In this document: positions 46,600 to 57,255 of the stretch, piece after piece
How the letters are laid out: every line of letters begins with the position of its first letter
Position numbering within the stretch: the first letter of the stretch is position 1
Assembly (NCBI RefSeq): GCF_901000735.1
Contig: NC_081549.1
Span: 3,544,942 to 3,608,941 of the forward strand
DNA: 64,000 nucleotides
From: Corylus avellana
Taxonomy: Eukaryota > Streptophyta > Magnoliopsida > Fagales > Betulaceae
Direction of reading: 5' to 3'
The notes under the pieces: model-generated
Told to the model about the DNA's origin: nothing
Database searches by the model: none
Seen by the model: the letters and a program-made list of their open reading frames with translations, nothing else
Made by a program: the position numbers and the translations under genes

Positions 46600-48978
46600 A
46601 AAAAAAAAAGACAGAAGAAGATCGACGGCTGTGCTTGATGGTCAAGCAAGCATGTGACATCTTTCTCTACCACAAAAACAATAACGAAAAATCACGTGAC
46701 TCTACATCTTTTTGTTTGCATTTTTTTTTAATATATATATATATAAAAGTGATATTTTTGACATTTTTTTTATGAACTAAATTTTTCTCTAAATCAATTT
46801 GAATGAAATATTTTTCAACTCATTTAAAATAATACAAAATGTCTATAACATTTAAAAGACCCATCAAATTCTTAACGTTATTAATAGCAGTTTACTAACT
46901 TACACTAAATTTAATGTTTCTTTTAAATGTTTATAGACACTTGTTACTATGTTAAATGGGTTAAAAGATATTTTTTTCAGACTAATTTAGAAAAAATTTA
47001 TGTCTTTTATATATATATATATATATATAGTTTGATGATGTGGACTATTGTTAATTTAGGAGATTTTTTTTTAAAAAAAAAAAAATTAAATTTTCTAATT
47101 TGCATTCCGGAAAAATAAATGAAAACGACCCAAAAGGTATTTTGTAGGATATTCGATTTACTTTCGTCAAAAAAAAGGTGGGATCGAGATATTCGATTTG
47201 AGTTCCTGCCGTGTGGACTTTTATGCGGCTCCGTCTCCCACCTAACAAATGGTGTGCCATAATTTTAAACGTGCAACCTTCCTATAAGTGACAGATGGAT
47301 TTGAACTTTTGGTCAGGTTGCCAACATTGAAGTTTTGGTCAATTCCCATAATTTACAAAGAAGAAAAAAAAAAAAAAAGTTAATCAATTGGACCTCCGGT
47401 TAACTTTTTTCAAGTGAAATTTTACTTAACATATTATTTTAACTCAAATTATATTAACATTTGCTTCTTTTTTCTTTTTTGGTTTGCTTTATAATAGCTT
47501 CTTTTTTTTTTTTTTTTCTCATCGAATGAGAAATGTGTTAAAGTAATGGTTAAATGATTAAATTTACATCTTCTTGTCAGCTTAACCTTTTGAGATAAGT
47601 GATGATTTAACATGAGCCAAAGGTCATGGGATCGAACCTTGACTCCATCAAATTACCCCTCATTTAAATTAAATATTCCACGTGTTGGGCATCACCTATT
47701 AAAATGAAGTTTAAGCCCAAACGTGAGGGAAGTGTTAAAGTAATAGTTAAGTGATTAAATTTACCTCTTCCTTAAACTTTTGAGATAACTAGTAATTTAA
47801 CAAAATGGGGTAATTCCACGTGTTGGGCTTCACCTATTAAAAGGAAATTTAAGCTCACACGTGAAGGGAGTGTTAAAGTAATAGTTAAGTGATTAAATTT
47901 ACCTCTTCCTTGAGCTTTTGGAATAATTGATAATTTAATAAAATGTGGTAATGAAGGTATGGGGTAATTTTTCTTATTTATTATTAACTATCTTTCCACT
48001 TCCTACTCTCACTTTAGGATAAACAAATGACATACTGGACACAAATTCTCATTTCATCCACCAAAACTGATGTAGCGTGGTCCTTCCGATCATTTGACGG
48101 ATAAAAATAAATTTTTAGTTGAAAAACCACGCAGCCATGCTACATCAACTTTAATAAATAAAATGAAAATACTTGTTGGTAAGTCACCCAAATTAAAGCA
48201 TTTTGTTACTTTTAATACCTAGAGCAGCACTAGCAGCAGATAGCAGCTACTCTAAAGCTGCTTCCTTTACCTATATTTAGGAAATTTTTCAAAAAAATCA
48301 CAAAAACTCACCCACATCAGTTTCCCTAAATTTAACAAATACACTTGGGTTGTTACAATGTTTCCCTAAATATTTCTCTTTCCTCTCCCCTCTTTCATAT
48401 TTTTGTTTTTCATTGAGAATTGTGTTGAGATTTTGTAAAAAATATGAGGGCAAGTAAGGAATTTATATTTTGTAAAAAAATAAGATTTTAATAATATGGA
48501 GAATCGTAATTAAAGTTATTGTGAAATATATTTTGATAAGGAAACAAAAATTAGTTTTATTTTTTTAACTTCAGAAAAATCAAAGGAAATCTGTTGCTAG
48601 TTCTCTAACTATGGTTGTTTAGCCTATGGCTACATGTAGGTGCATGTAACCACCGGGCACCAAGCCTTGAGGTAGGTATTGTTCGGATTCTAACAATCGA
48701 TTTGAGGAAGGGAAAGGGGTACGTCCATCGTTGGCATAGGTCGGATACGTAGAATTTATTATAAGTAATATTACAGTACTTACAATTCCATTTCAACTTA
48801 TTGACACATGTTAATATGGGGATTAGAGTTATATGTTTTCTATTTTTCATTTACTATATATTGATGCTGATTTGTTGTGACCAACCACCATTGACCAATT
48901 AGCATCAAAATTGGACGGGTGGGTTGTAATTTGGTCATGACTAATTTATATATATACAACTATTGCATCAGTAACAAA

Positions 48979-49031
<53 letters not shown>

Positions 49032-49229
49032 GTTGTGATACATAATATATATACATACATGCTCCAATTCCCACCGGACTCTTCAGTCCCCAAACAGGGC
49101 ACGGCCCTTCCCATATGACTTTCTTTGCTTTAACGCGCGGCGCAAGAAAGAGACTTCTACTTCCGAATGGAAACAAAAGGGAACGGTTTCCTCGACCTAC
49201 ACGGATCGTTTTTTTTTTTTTTTTGTGTG
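46600..49229. other. Intergenic with tandem LTR-tail-like repeats
   Basis: No supported gene. It holds TA microsatellites at 46729-46745, 47008-47030 and 48983-49029, the repeat block at 47535-47960, and poly-A/T tracts. The (TA)n at 48983 is one of the two longest in the window. Confidence 0.45.
47535..47960. repeat. Three direct repeats of a GTGTTAAAGTAATxGTTAA unit
   Basis: Units start at 47535, 47732 and 47870, each with GTGTTAAAGTAAT, GATTAAATTTAC, CTTTTGxGATAA-like and TAATTTAA blocks. The last two also share ACGTGTTGGGCxTCACCTATT. The first also holds GATCGAACCTTGACTCC, which resembles a tRNA B box. This looks like decayed retroelement ends; a relative lies at 25665-25745. Confidence 0.6.
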
Positions 49230-49237
49230 TATAAATA
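49230..49237 (+). promoter_or_regulatory. TATA box of the 96-residue small gene
   Basis: TATAAATA at 49230-49237, preceded by a T-rich tract, lies 80 bp before the ATG at 49318. Confidence 0.65.
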
Positions 49238-49317
49238 TGTTCATATACCCAGAAAAGAAAAGCACCGATTAAAGACTCAAAGCTTGTTGAAATCTTAATT
49301 TCTCTGAGAAAGCTTCA

Positions 49318-49608
49318 ATGGGTTCCCTTCAATATTACTTCTTTCCCACTGATTTCTACTACCCTCGTACCAAATCTGTCAATGGCGACAACGTTGGCAA
49401 ACCTGTTCTTCATGTCCAACCTCCGAACGCAGACGCAGACGCAGACAACCTTGAAAAGTGCAAAGCCGCGATCGGGAGAGACAACAACAGGAAGCTTTAT
49501 TATGAAGGTCCTTCTTCCACAGCACTGGTTCCTTCTCCATGCATTATCAAGAGCGAGTTGCGCCGTCGTAAGAGGTTCAGCTCTGTGGCAGACTGTTCCA
49601 ACAACTAG
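49318..49608 (+). CDS. Small uncharacterised plant protein, LQYxFFPTDFxYPR family
   Basis: A single-exon, 96-residue protein starting MGSLQYYFFPTDFYYPRTKS. It shares the opening motif and GKPVL with the divergent gene at 46240-46464, then has a short ADADADN repeat and a basic Arg-rich stretch near the C terminus (ELRRRKRFSS). No signal peptide or membrane segment. It lies just left of the 4.6-kb repeated block and is not itself repeated. Function unknown. Confidence 0.8.
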   Translation: MGSLQYYFFPTDFYYPRTKSVNGDNVGKPVLHVQPPNADADADNLEKCKAAIGRDNNRKLYYEGPSSTALVPSPCIIKSELRRRKRFSSVADCSNN

Positions 49609-50018
49609 AACTAATTAAATTTCTCTCTCTTTGTTTTTAACCGCAAATTATAGGCGTTATTGTTTAGGTGGATGGAGAGTTTGGTAGTGGGTATTTAGTT
49701 GCAAGGAATGAAAAAGTTTATATAATTGATTTGAATTAAAGAGGCGTTGTTTTATCTCTATTATATTTGGTGTTTTTACCTGATGTGTAGACATCCTGAT
49801 AGAAATAAAAGGGGCTCTTATATATGTTCTATATTAAAGTTGTATGAAAAAATCATATATATTTTGAATACACATCAGTATTGAATTATAAAAATTTTCT
49901 CAAACTCAATTTACAGAAACCTTGTTTATGATTATGTAAGTGAATTAGTTTTCAAATTGGAAGTTTGCAATTTCAAAACGTGTTAATGCAATTTTTAAAA
50001 AGGTAGTTAAGAGGCTAA

Positions 50019-50283
50019 GGGTGCATTTGAAATTACGATTTCATAAGAATAATCTGCGTTTATGCGATTTCAATAAGCAAGCTACAGAGTGCTTATTTGA
50101 AAATGTTCAAATTTAAACAAAAATCATGATTTCGCATAACAAATATTTGATTAAAAAAAAAAAAAACAACAACAACAACAATAACATGTTTTATCAAACC
50201 TCTTTACGATTTTAAAAAGCAGAGATTTCAAAAACATAATTTTTAAAATCACACTTATTGAAAACGCAATTCCAAACGAACCC
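50019..50283. mobile_element. Tourist-like MITE, 265 bp
   Basis: Ends GGGTGCATTTGAAATTACGA and GCAATTCCAAACGAACCC are inverted, flanked by TAA (50016-50018, 50284-50286). The second copy of the block has the same element at 54694-54957. Confidence 0.8.
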
Positions 50284-50286
50284 TAA

Positions 50287-52149
50287 GAATAAAACGCATA
50301 ATTTATATTTTAACTTTTTAACTTTTTGTAGAGCGAAGTGATCATATATTTTAATTTACCCTTTTTTTTTTTTTGGGTGAAACTCTTAGGTAGTTATTTT
50401 AATTCAAATTCATATATTTATGGTAGCGATAGCTCACATATTTTGAAGGTAAAAATGAGATCGAACGTTTAGTTTAAATCATCGACGGAATGTTGATCAT
50501 CTCATTATAAGCCTCAATTGAAAGCAAACTTAGAACGGAATTAATGAATTTTGGTAGAATTATCTTATTTTAAGATAATTTTCGTCCTAATATCTATATC
50601 TATTAAAGATTAGAACTACTCATATTAATTATTCGGAATTCTTATAAAAAATAAAAATAAAAAATAAAAAAACATATTTTTTTGGTGGATTTAATTCTCT
50701 TTTTATTGATTTTAAAATTCTTTGAATTAACGTTGCTTAGCATTTTTTTTTTTACCAAAATAACTTCAGGAAAAACAAAAGTCAAAGCTAGCTATGATTT
50801 TGCTCGTGGTCCAAGTCAAGTCAAGGGCCATAGTTTGTGACTTTTCCTGGCTCAATTTTTTCCTATACTTTCTAGAATGTGGCTAATTTCTAGAATGTGG
50901 CTAAATTTTTGCTATAATAATTGTCATGAATTTGATATGGTTCACATATACATAAAATCCCATGAACAAGCTTGGGAAAAAGTGGCCCATGCCATGGAGA
51001 AAATATATGAAAGGCTCCTCTCCCCAACTGGTTTGCTTTTTAAAAGCAAATCAAAATTTTGGAGAAGGATAAAGAGTTTATCCGTAAATAATTTTTCTCT
51101 CTTGACAAAATATCTCATATACAAGATACCCATTGATAAAAACCACAGTATTACTTGGTTAGTTTTGGAAACTCTGGTGTTGAGGGCTCCCGAAATTTAA
51201 ATGAGCCAAGCTTGAACGCACATTTCATAGCTCGGCTCGAATAAACGTCTTCGTAAACGAGTCAATTATAAAATCCTAAAGCTTGACTAAGCTCGGCTTG
51301 GCTCGATTACGGCCGTAGTCTCAATCAACTCACATATAGTCAAATAACACAAACAACTCCAAATAACACAATCTTGGTGTCAATCATTCCCACAACCATA
51401 ATTCAAGCCCAAAATCAAGGAAAAATGTCTCTACATCTATATTGTTATAACTCAAGAAAAACAAATAAAATGAGCAATAAAACTACGAATTATTATCCAT
51501 AAAATCCAACTATTTATGCTTCCATATGCTCACCAACCTACAATGTCATTTTAGTCACCCTGAAACCACAAATGCAAATTAAAGAAGTGAGACAAGCTTG
51601 GTGTATATAAAATAATTAACAAGGGGAATGAGCAACAAGTTGTAATGTGGTAGAGGATAAAAGGAGTAAAAAAAAAAAAAAGGAAAAATTATACTTGATC
51701 CCTTAAATTGAAATATCTTTTGCAAAGACATCTCCAAACTTCAATTTCCGACATTTGGGTCTTTAAGAACTACCATTTGTTGCTATTTACAGCCTTATTT
51801 AGATTTTAACATTAAAATGGACAGGAATTTCAACATGAGATATGCACGTATGCGCAACTTTTCATCCATTTTAATACAAAAAAATAATGGAATATGTAAA
51901 ATGCAATAAGATAGTAGTTTGAATGAAATAAGTATAACAAATGATAATTTGATCATTTTGCCCAAAAAAGGTTCCAGTTTAAGGAGATTAAATATAAATG
52001 AACCTTCTATTCCTATATATGATGAAAATGAATAAAAAAGTTAAGTGTTTCATAAGTGCATGTGTGCATTTCTATAATGAAGCAAGAGCTAGAGAACTAG
52101 TTCGAACCTTTTGTTAGACTTGGAGCTCATCAATTCTTGATATAGACAT
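50287..52149. other. Non-coding part of the left repeated block
   Basis: A frame at 50877-51200 is preserved in both copies, but has non-standard composition, no known domain, and runs into an old hAT remnant (GAGCCAAGCTTGAACG at 51205). I do not call it a gene. Confidence 0.5.
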
Positions 52150-52566
52150 TTAATCATTCTCGATATGCTTTGCATAGTAGTTTACTAAACATGCTGCGTA
52201 GCGGAGGAAATCATCTTTAAATTCCAAGCGACGTTGGTATATGCACTCCAACCTAATATTATAAAGGTTGAGGGGATTATCTTTATGATGCATTAGGTCC
52301 TCAAAAAGACATTCAAAAAGCAAATTACCAATACACATCATCTTATATAGTTTTTTTAGACATTCTTCAATTGTGGTTTCAAGGCAATGATGGATATGAG
52401 TGATGTTCTCATTATCAAGTTGGAAGGGATGAAGGCTGGTTGCTAGTGGAGTGAGATCAGAAGAAGAGAGACGGGTGTGGTCATTAGCATGCACTTCAAG
52501 TATTACGAGGATAATCAATTCCATCATCACCAACATAAGTTTTATCCTAATTTTCATATTCACCAT
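52150..52566 (-). CDS. Small secreted six-cysteine protein, function unknown
   Basis: A single-exon 138-residue protein. The ATG at 52566 gives a positively charged start (MVNMKIRIK) and a hydrophobic stretch (LMLVMMELIILVILEVHA), a good secretion signal cut near residue 27. The remaining 110 residues contain six Cys, spaced roughly C-x8-C-x8-C-x8-C-x22-C-x16-C, a pattern reminiscent of plant secreted cysteine-rich peptides such as the prolamin-like/ECA1 group, but I cannot assign it. It occurs again at 56839-57255 with one residue changed (Glu to Lys in the signal segment). The coding sequence is better preserved than the surrounding AT-rich DNA. Confidence 0.65.
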   Translation of the reverse strand: MVNMKIRIKLMLVMMELIILVILEVHANDHTRLSSSDLTPLATSLHPFQLDNENITHIHHCLETTIEECLKKLYKMMCIGNLLFECLFEDLMHHKDNPLNLYNIRLECIYQRRLEFKDDFLRYAACLVNYYAKHIEND

Positions 52567-52619
52567 CTTCTTCCCACTCTAAACATTCTCTTATTTGGAA
52601 GTCAAATACATAATATATT

Positions 52620-54181
52620 TATTTGGAGAAAACCCTTGAATCATTATCACTGTTGAATAGCTTGAGACCCTTGAAATATAAATATTCTAGTTTTTGGGTT
52701 GATATATATATATTCTTATTCAAAAATAATTTTTACAATTTGTAACTTTTTGAAAATATGAAAATATTCTAATAAAATAACACATGGCTCAAGTTATATG
52801 TCTTTTACTAGGAGTATAAGGTTTTAGAAGAGTTTTTTTACACAATTAATATGTGATTCTAGGCAAAAGTCTACTATATTAAAAACTTAAAAGAACAAGT
52901 AGCTAACTTTTGTCCTTACAATTTTTTTTTTTTTTAATCTTTTATGTTAGTTGTCTTCTAGTGTTGCACTTAGATTCTGTTTTCAAATGTCTCTTCGAAA
53001 TTCTAATGATTCATTTGTTTGTTAAAATTAGCAGAAGTAATTGGAAAGTTGGCTATTTCAAATAAATCGATCATTTTCACATAAAATGTCTAAGTACCTT
53101 AATAACTTCTATAAAAAAAGATGATGTCCCCAAACACTCGCCTAAATGGGGTGAATAGGTGATGTGCAATAGTAAACACCAATTAAAAATAATTATGTAG
53201 CACCATATATTAAAATATCAAACCACATAAAATATAAACCAATAATCATGCAAGTTTTTGACGACAAAATGAAAGCCTTTGAAGAACGACTCTTCAAATG
53301 TAAAAATATTTTGAGGTAGTCAAACTCATGAAATCAGTTCACTATAAAAGAATGAGAAATTATAAAAAGTTCTTACTTACAAATTCTTTGTAGATGACAC
53401 TCAATATATTTTTTTTTTTGTGTGTTTTGCACATTGGGCACATTGGGGTATCATATTTTCAATAATTTTCATGTGTGATGTGTTAAGAGAACTTATATTT
53501 GTAAAATGTTGAATTATGGTAGGAAAACCAGATTTGAGGAAATATAATTTTATTTTATATTGTCAAATTTCCTCTCTAGTTCAAATCTTCCTCCGCTTCT
53601 TGTGTGGACATGTCAAAAAAAAAAAAAAATCAAAGCATTACACTTTTTCTTTTTTTTCTTTTTTTTTGATTTTTTTGATTTTTTCTTTTTTTTTTTTGTG
53701 GATAATAAGTTGAAAATGCTTGTATATCTAATTCTAGGAAATTACAATCAATTATAACAAATTTTTGAAATCAAATCTCTTAATATATTCTAACATGCTC
53801 TCAAACTCAAGGTAGAAGATTATAAAACCTTGAGTTTGAATTTATTATTATTATTATTTTATTTGGAGATGCAACGGTTGACGATGATAAGAGATGCGCC
53901 TTAAATAACAATACCAAAAAAGGGCTAACTATGGGCTAAACAATATCACAATGAACAAACAAAAAATGGGCCAACTATAGGCCTAAATGAGAGTTAAGTA
54001 TGGGCTGAAAAAAGAGAACCAGTTGTGAGTTAAAATGGGTCTGAGTTTTAAACAATACCACAAAAACTAAAAGATGTGTCTGGGGCAACAACTAGACCAA
54101 CAATAGACCAAATAATAAGCCAACGAATGACCAAAATAATATGGGCAACTTGACTTTCTTTTTTTCTTTTTCTTTTTTTTA
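52620..54181. other. Non-coding part of the left repeated block with a SINE-like tail
   Basis: No supported gene. A SINE-like end (AGTTCAAATCTTCCTCC, then TGTGGACATGTC and poly-A) lies at 53578-53626. The site TCTAGGAAATTACAATCAAT at about 53733-53752 and GCTGAAAAAAGAGAACC at about 54004-54020 are the uninterrupted forms of the two insertion sites in the right copy. Confidence 0.6.
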
Positions 54182-54320
54182 ACAATGTATATATATATAT
54201 ATATATTTTAATGCAAAGAGCTTAGCTCTCTCCCTTGTTTTACCCTTTCATCCTTTATTTCCTGCAAACCAACTAAAGAAGCTAAGCCACAACGTCTTTC
54301 CTCTTTGCTTCTTTTGAAGA

Positions 54321-54420
54321 NNNNNNNNNNNNNNNNNNNNNNNNNNNNNNNNNNNNNNNNNNNNNNNNNNNNNNNNNNNNNNNNNNNNNNNNNNNNNNNN
54401 NNNNNNNNNNNNNNNNNNNN
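54321..54420. other. Assembly gap, 100 N
   Basis: Exactly 100 N bases. Sequence right of the gap restarts at the homologue of 49746, and the last bases left of it match 63380. Confidence 0.99.
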
Positions 54421-54693
54421 GTTGTTTTATCTCTATTATATTTGGTGTTTTTACCTGATGTGTAGACATCCTGATAGAAATAAAAGGGGCTCTTATATAT
54501 GTTCTATATTAAAGTTGTATGAAAAAATCATATATATTTTGAATACACATCAGTATTGAATTATAAAAAATTTCTCAAACTCAATTTACAGAAACCTTGT
54601 TTATGATTATGTAAGTGAATTAGTTTTCAAATTGGAAGTTTGCAATTTCAAAACATGTTAATGCAATTTTTAAAAAGTTAGTTAAGAGGCTAA

Positions 54694-54957
54694 GGGTGCG
54701 TTTGGAATTATGATTTCATAAGAATAATCTGCGTTTATGCGATTTCAATAAGCAAGCTACAGAGTGCTTATTTGAAAATGTTCAAATTTAAACAAAAATC
54801 ATGATTTCGCATAACAAATATTTGATTAAAAAAAAAAAAACAACAATAACAACAATAACATGTTTTACCAAACCTCTTTGCGATTTTAAAAAGCAGAGAT
54901 TTCAAAAACACAATTTTTAAAATCACACTTATTGAAAACACAATTCCAAACGAACCC
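54694..54957. mobile_element. Tourist-like MITE, second copy
   Basis: Same element and TAA flanks as 50019-50283. Its start reads GGGTGCGTTTGGAATT, closer to the usual family end than the left copy. Confidence 0.8.
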
Positions 54958-56838
54958 TAAGAATAAAACACATAATTTATATTTTAACTTTTTAACTTTT
55001 TGTAGAGCAAAGTGATCATATATTTTAATTTACCCTTTTTTTTTTTTTTTTTTTGGGTGAAACTCTTAGGTAGTTATTTTAATTCAAATTCATATATTTA
55101 TGGTAGCGATAGCTCACATATTTTGAAGGTAAAAATGAGATCTAACGTTTAGTTTAAATCATCGACGGAATGTTGATCATCTCATTATAAGCCTCAACTG
55201 AAAGCAAACTTAGAACGGAATTAATGAATTTTGGTAGAATTATCTTATTTTAAGATAATTTTCGTCCTAATATATATATATCTATCAAAGATTAGAACTA
55301 CTCATATTAATTATTCGGAATTCTTATAAAAAAATAAAAAAAAAATAAAAAACATATTTTTTTGGTGGATTTAATTCTCTTTTTATTGATTTTAAAATTC
55401 TTTGAATTAACGTTGCTTAGCATTTTTTTTTTTTTTTTTTTACCAAAATAACTTCAGGAAAAACAAAAGTCAACGCTAGCTATGATTTTGTTCGTGGTCC
55501 AAGTCAAGTCAAGGGCCATAGTTTGTGACTTTTCCTGGCTCAATTTTTTCCCATACTTTCTAGAATGTGGCTAATTTCTAGAATGTGGCTAAATTTTTGC
55601 TATAATAATTGTCATGAATTTGATATGGTTCACATATACATAAAATCCCATGAACAAGCTTGGGAAAATGTGGCCCATGCCATGGAGAAAATATATGAAA
55701 GGCTCCTCTCCCCAACTGGTTTGCTTTTTAAAAGCAAATCAAAATTTTGGAGAAGCATAAAGAGTTTATCCGTAAATAATTTTTCTCTCTTGACAAAATA
55801 TCTCATATACAAGATACCCATTGATAAAAACCACAGTATTACTTGGTTAGTTTTGGAGACTCTGGTGTTGAGGGCTCCCGAAATTTAAATGAGCCAAGCT
55901 TGAACGCACATTTCATAGCTCGGCTCGAATAAACGTCTTCGTAAACGAGTCAATTATAAAATCCTAAAGTTTGACTCAGCTCGACTTGGCTCGATTACGG
56001 CCGTAGTCTCAATCAACTCACATATAGTCAAATAACACAAACAACTCCAAATAACACAATCTTGGTGTCAATCATTCCCACAACCATAATTCAAGCCCAA
56101 AATCAAGGAAAAATGTCTCTACATCTATATTGTTATAACTCAAGAAAAACAAATAAAATGAGCAATAAAACTACGAATTATTATCCATAAAATCCAACTA
56201 TTTATGCTTCCATATGCTCACCAACCTACAATGTCATTTTAGTCACCCTGAAACCACAAATGCAAATTAAAGAAGTGAGACAAGCTTGGTGTATATAAAA
56301 TAATTAACAAGGGGAATGAGCAACAAGTTGTAATGTGGTAGAGGATAAAAGGAGTAAAAAAAAAAAAAAGGGAAAAATTATACTTGATCCCTTAAATTGA
56401 AATATCTTTTGCAAAGACATCTCCAAACTTCAATTTCCGACATTTGGGTCTTTAAGAACTACCATTTGTTGCTATTTACAGCCTTATTTAGATTTTAACA
56501 TTAAAATGGACAGGAATTTCAACATGAGATATGCACGTATGCGCAACTTTTCATCCATTTTAATACAAAAAAATAATGGAATATGTAAAATGCAATAAGA
56601 TAGTAGTTTGAATGAAATAAGTATCACAAATGATAATTTGATCGTTTTGCCCAAAAAAGGTTCCAGTTTAAGGAGATTAAATATAAATGAACCTTCTATT
56701 CCTATATATGATGAAAATAAATAAAAAAGTTAAGTGTTTCATAAGTGGATGTGTGCATTTCTATAATGAAGCAAGAGCTACAGAACTAGTTCGAACCTTT
56801 TGTTAGACTTGGAGCTCATCAATTCTTGATATAGACAT

Positions 56839-57255
56839 TTAATCATTCTCGATATGCTTTGCATAGTAGTTTACTAAACATGCTGCGTAGCGGAGGAAAT
56901 CATCTTTAAATTCCAAGCGACGTTGGTATATGCACTCCAACCTAATATTATAAAGGTTGAGGGGATTATCTTTATGATGCATTAGGTCCTCAAAAAGACA
57001 TTCAAAAAGCAAATTACCAATACACATCATCTTATATAGTTTTTTTAGACATTCTTCAATTGTGGTTTCAAGGCAATGATGGATATGAGTGATGTTCTCA
57101 TTATCAAGTTGGAAGGGATGAAGGCTGGTTGCTAGTGGAGTGAGATCAGAAGAAGAGAGACGGGTGTGGTCATTAGCATGCACTTCAAGTATTACGAGGA
57201 TAATCAATTTCATCATCACCAACATAAGTTTTATCCTAATTTTCATATTCACCAT
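56839..57255 (-). CDS. Second copy of the secreted six-cysteine protein
   Basis: 138 residues, identical to the protein at 52150-52566 except for Lys in place of Glu in the signal-peptide region (MMKLIIL). All six cysteines are kept. Depending on whether the repeated block is real, this is either a tandem duplicate or the other allele of the same gene. Function unknown. Confidence 0.65.
   Translation of the reverse strand: MVNMKIRIKLMLVMMKLIILVILEVHANDHTRLSSSDLTPLATSLHPFQLDNENITHIHHCLETTIEECLKKLYKMMCIGNLLFECLFEDLMHHKDNPLNLYNIRLECIYQRRLEFKDDFLRYAACLVNYYAKHIEND

Larger units (their letters stand above)
49746..54320. repeat. Left copy of a 4.6-kb near-identical direct repeat, ending at a gap
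   Basis: From GTTGTTTTATCTCTATTATA onward it matches 54421 onward (offset 4675-4689) with about 1-2 percent scattered differences by eye, and stops at the 100-N gap with CTTCTTTTGAAGA, which matches 63380. It contains one MITE, one small secreted-protein gene, and single uninterrupted versions of the two sites that carry insertions in the right copy. Confidence 0.95.

Noticed and set aside
50877..51200. 107-codon plus-strand frame repeated at 55565-55888
   Set aside because: Repeated only because the whole block is repeated. No known domain, overlapping frames on the other strand are equally open, and it runs into an old transposon remnant.
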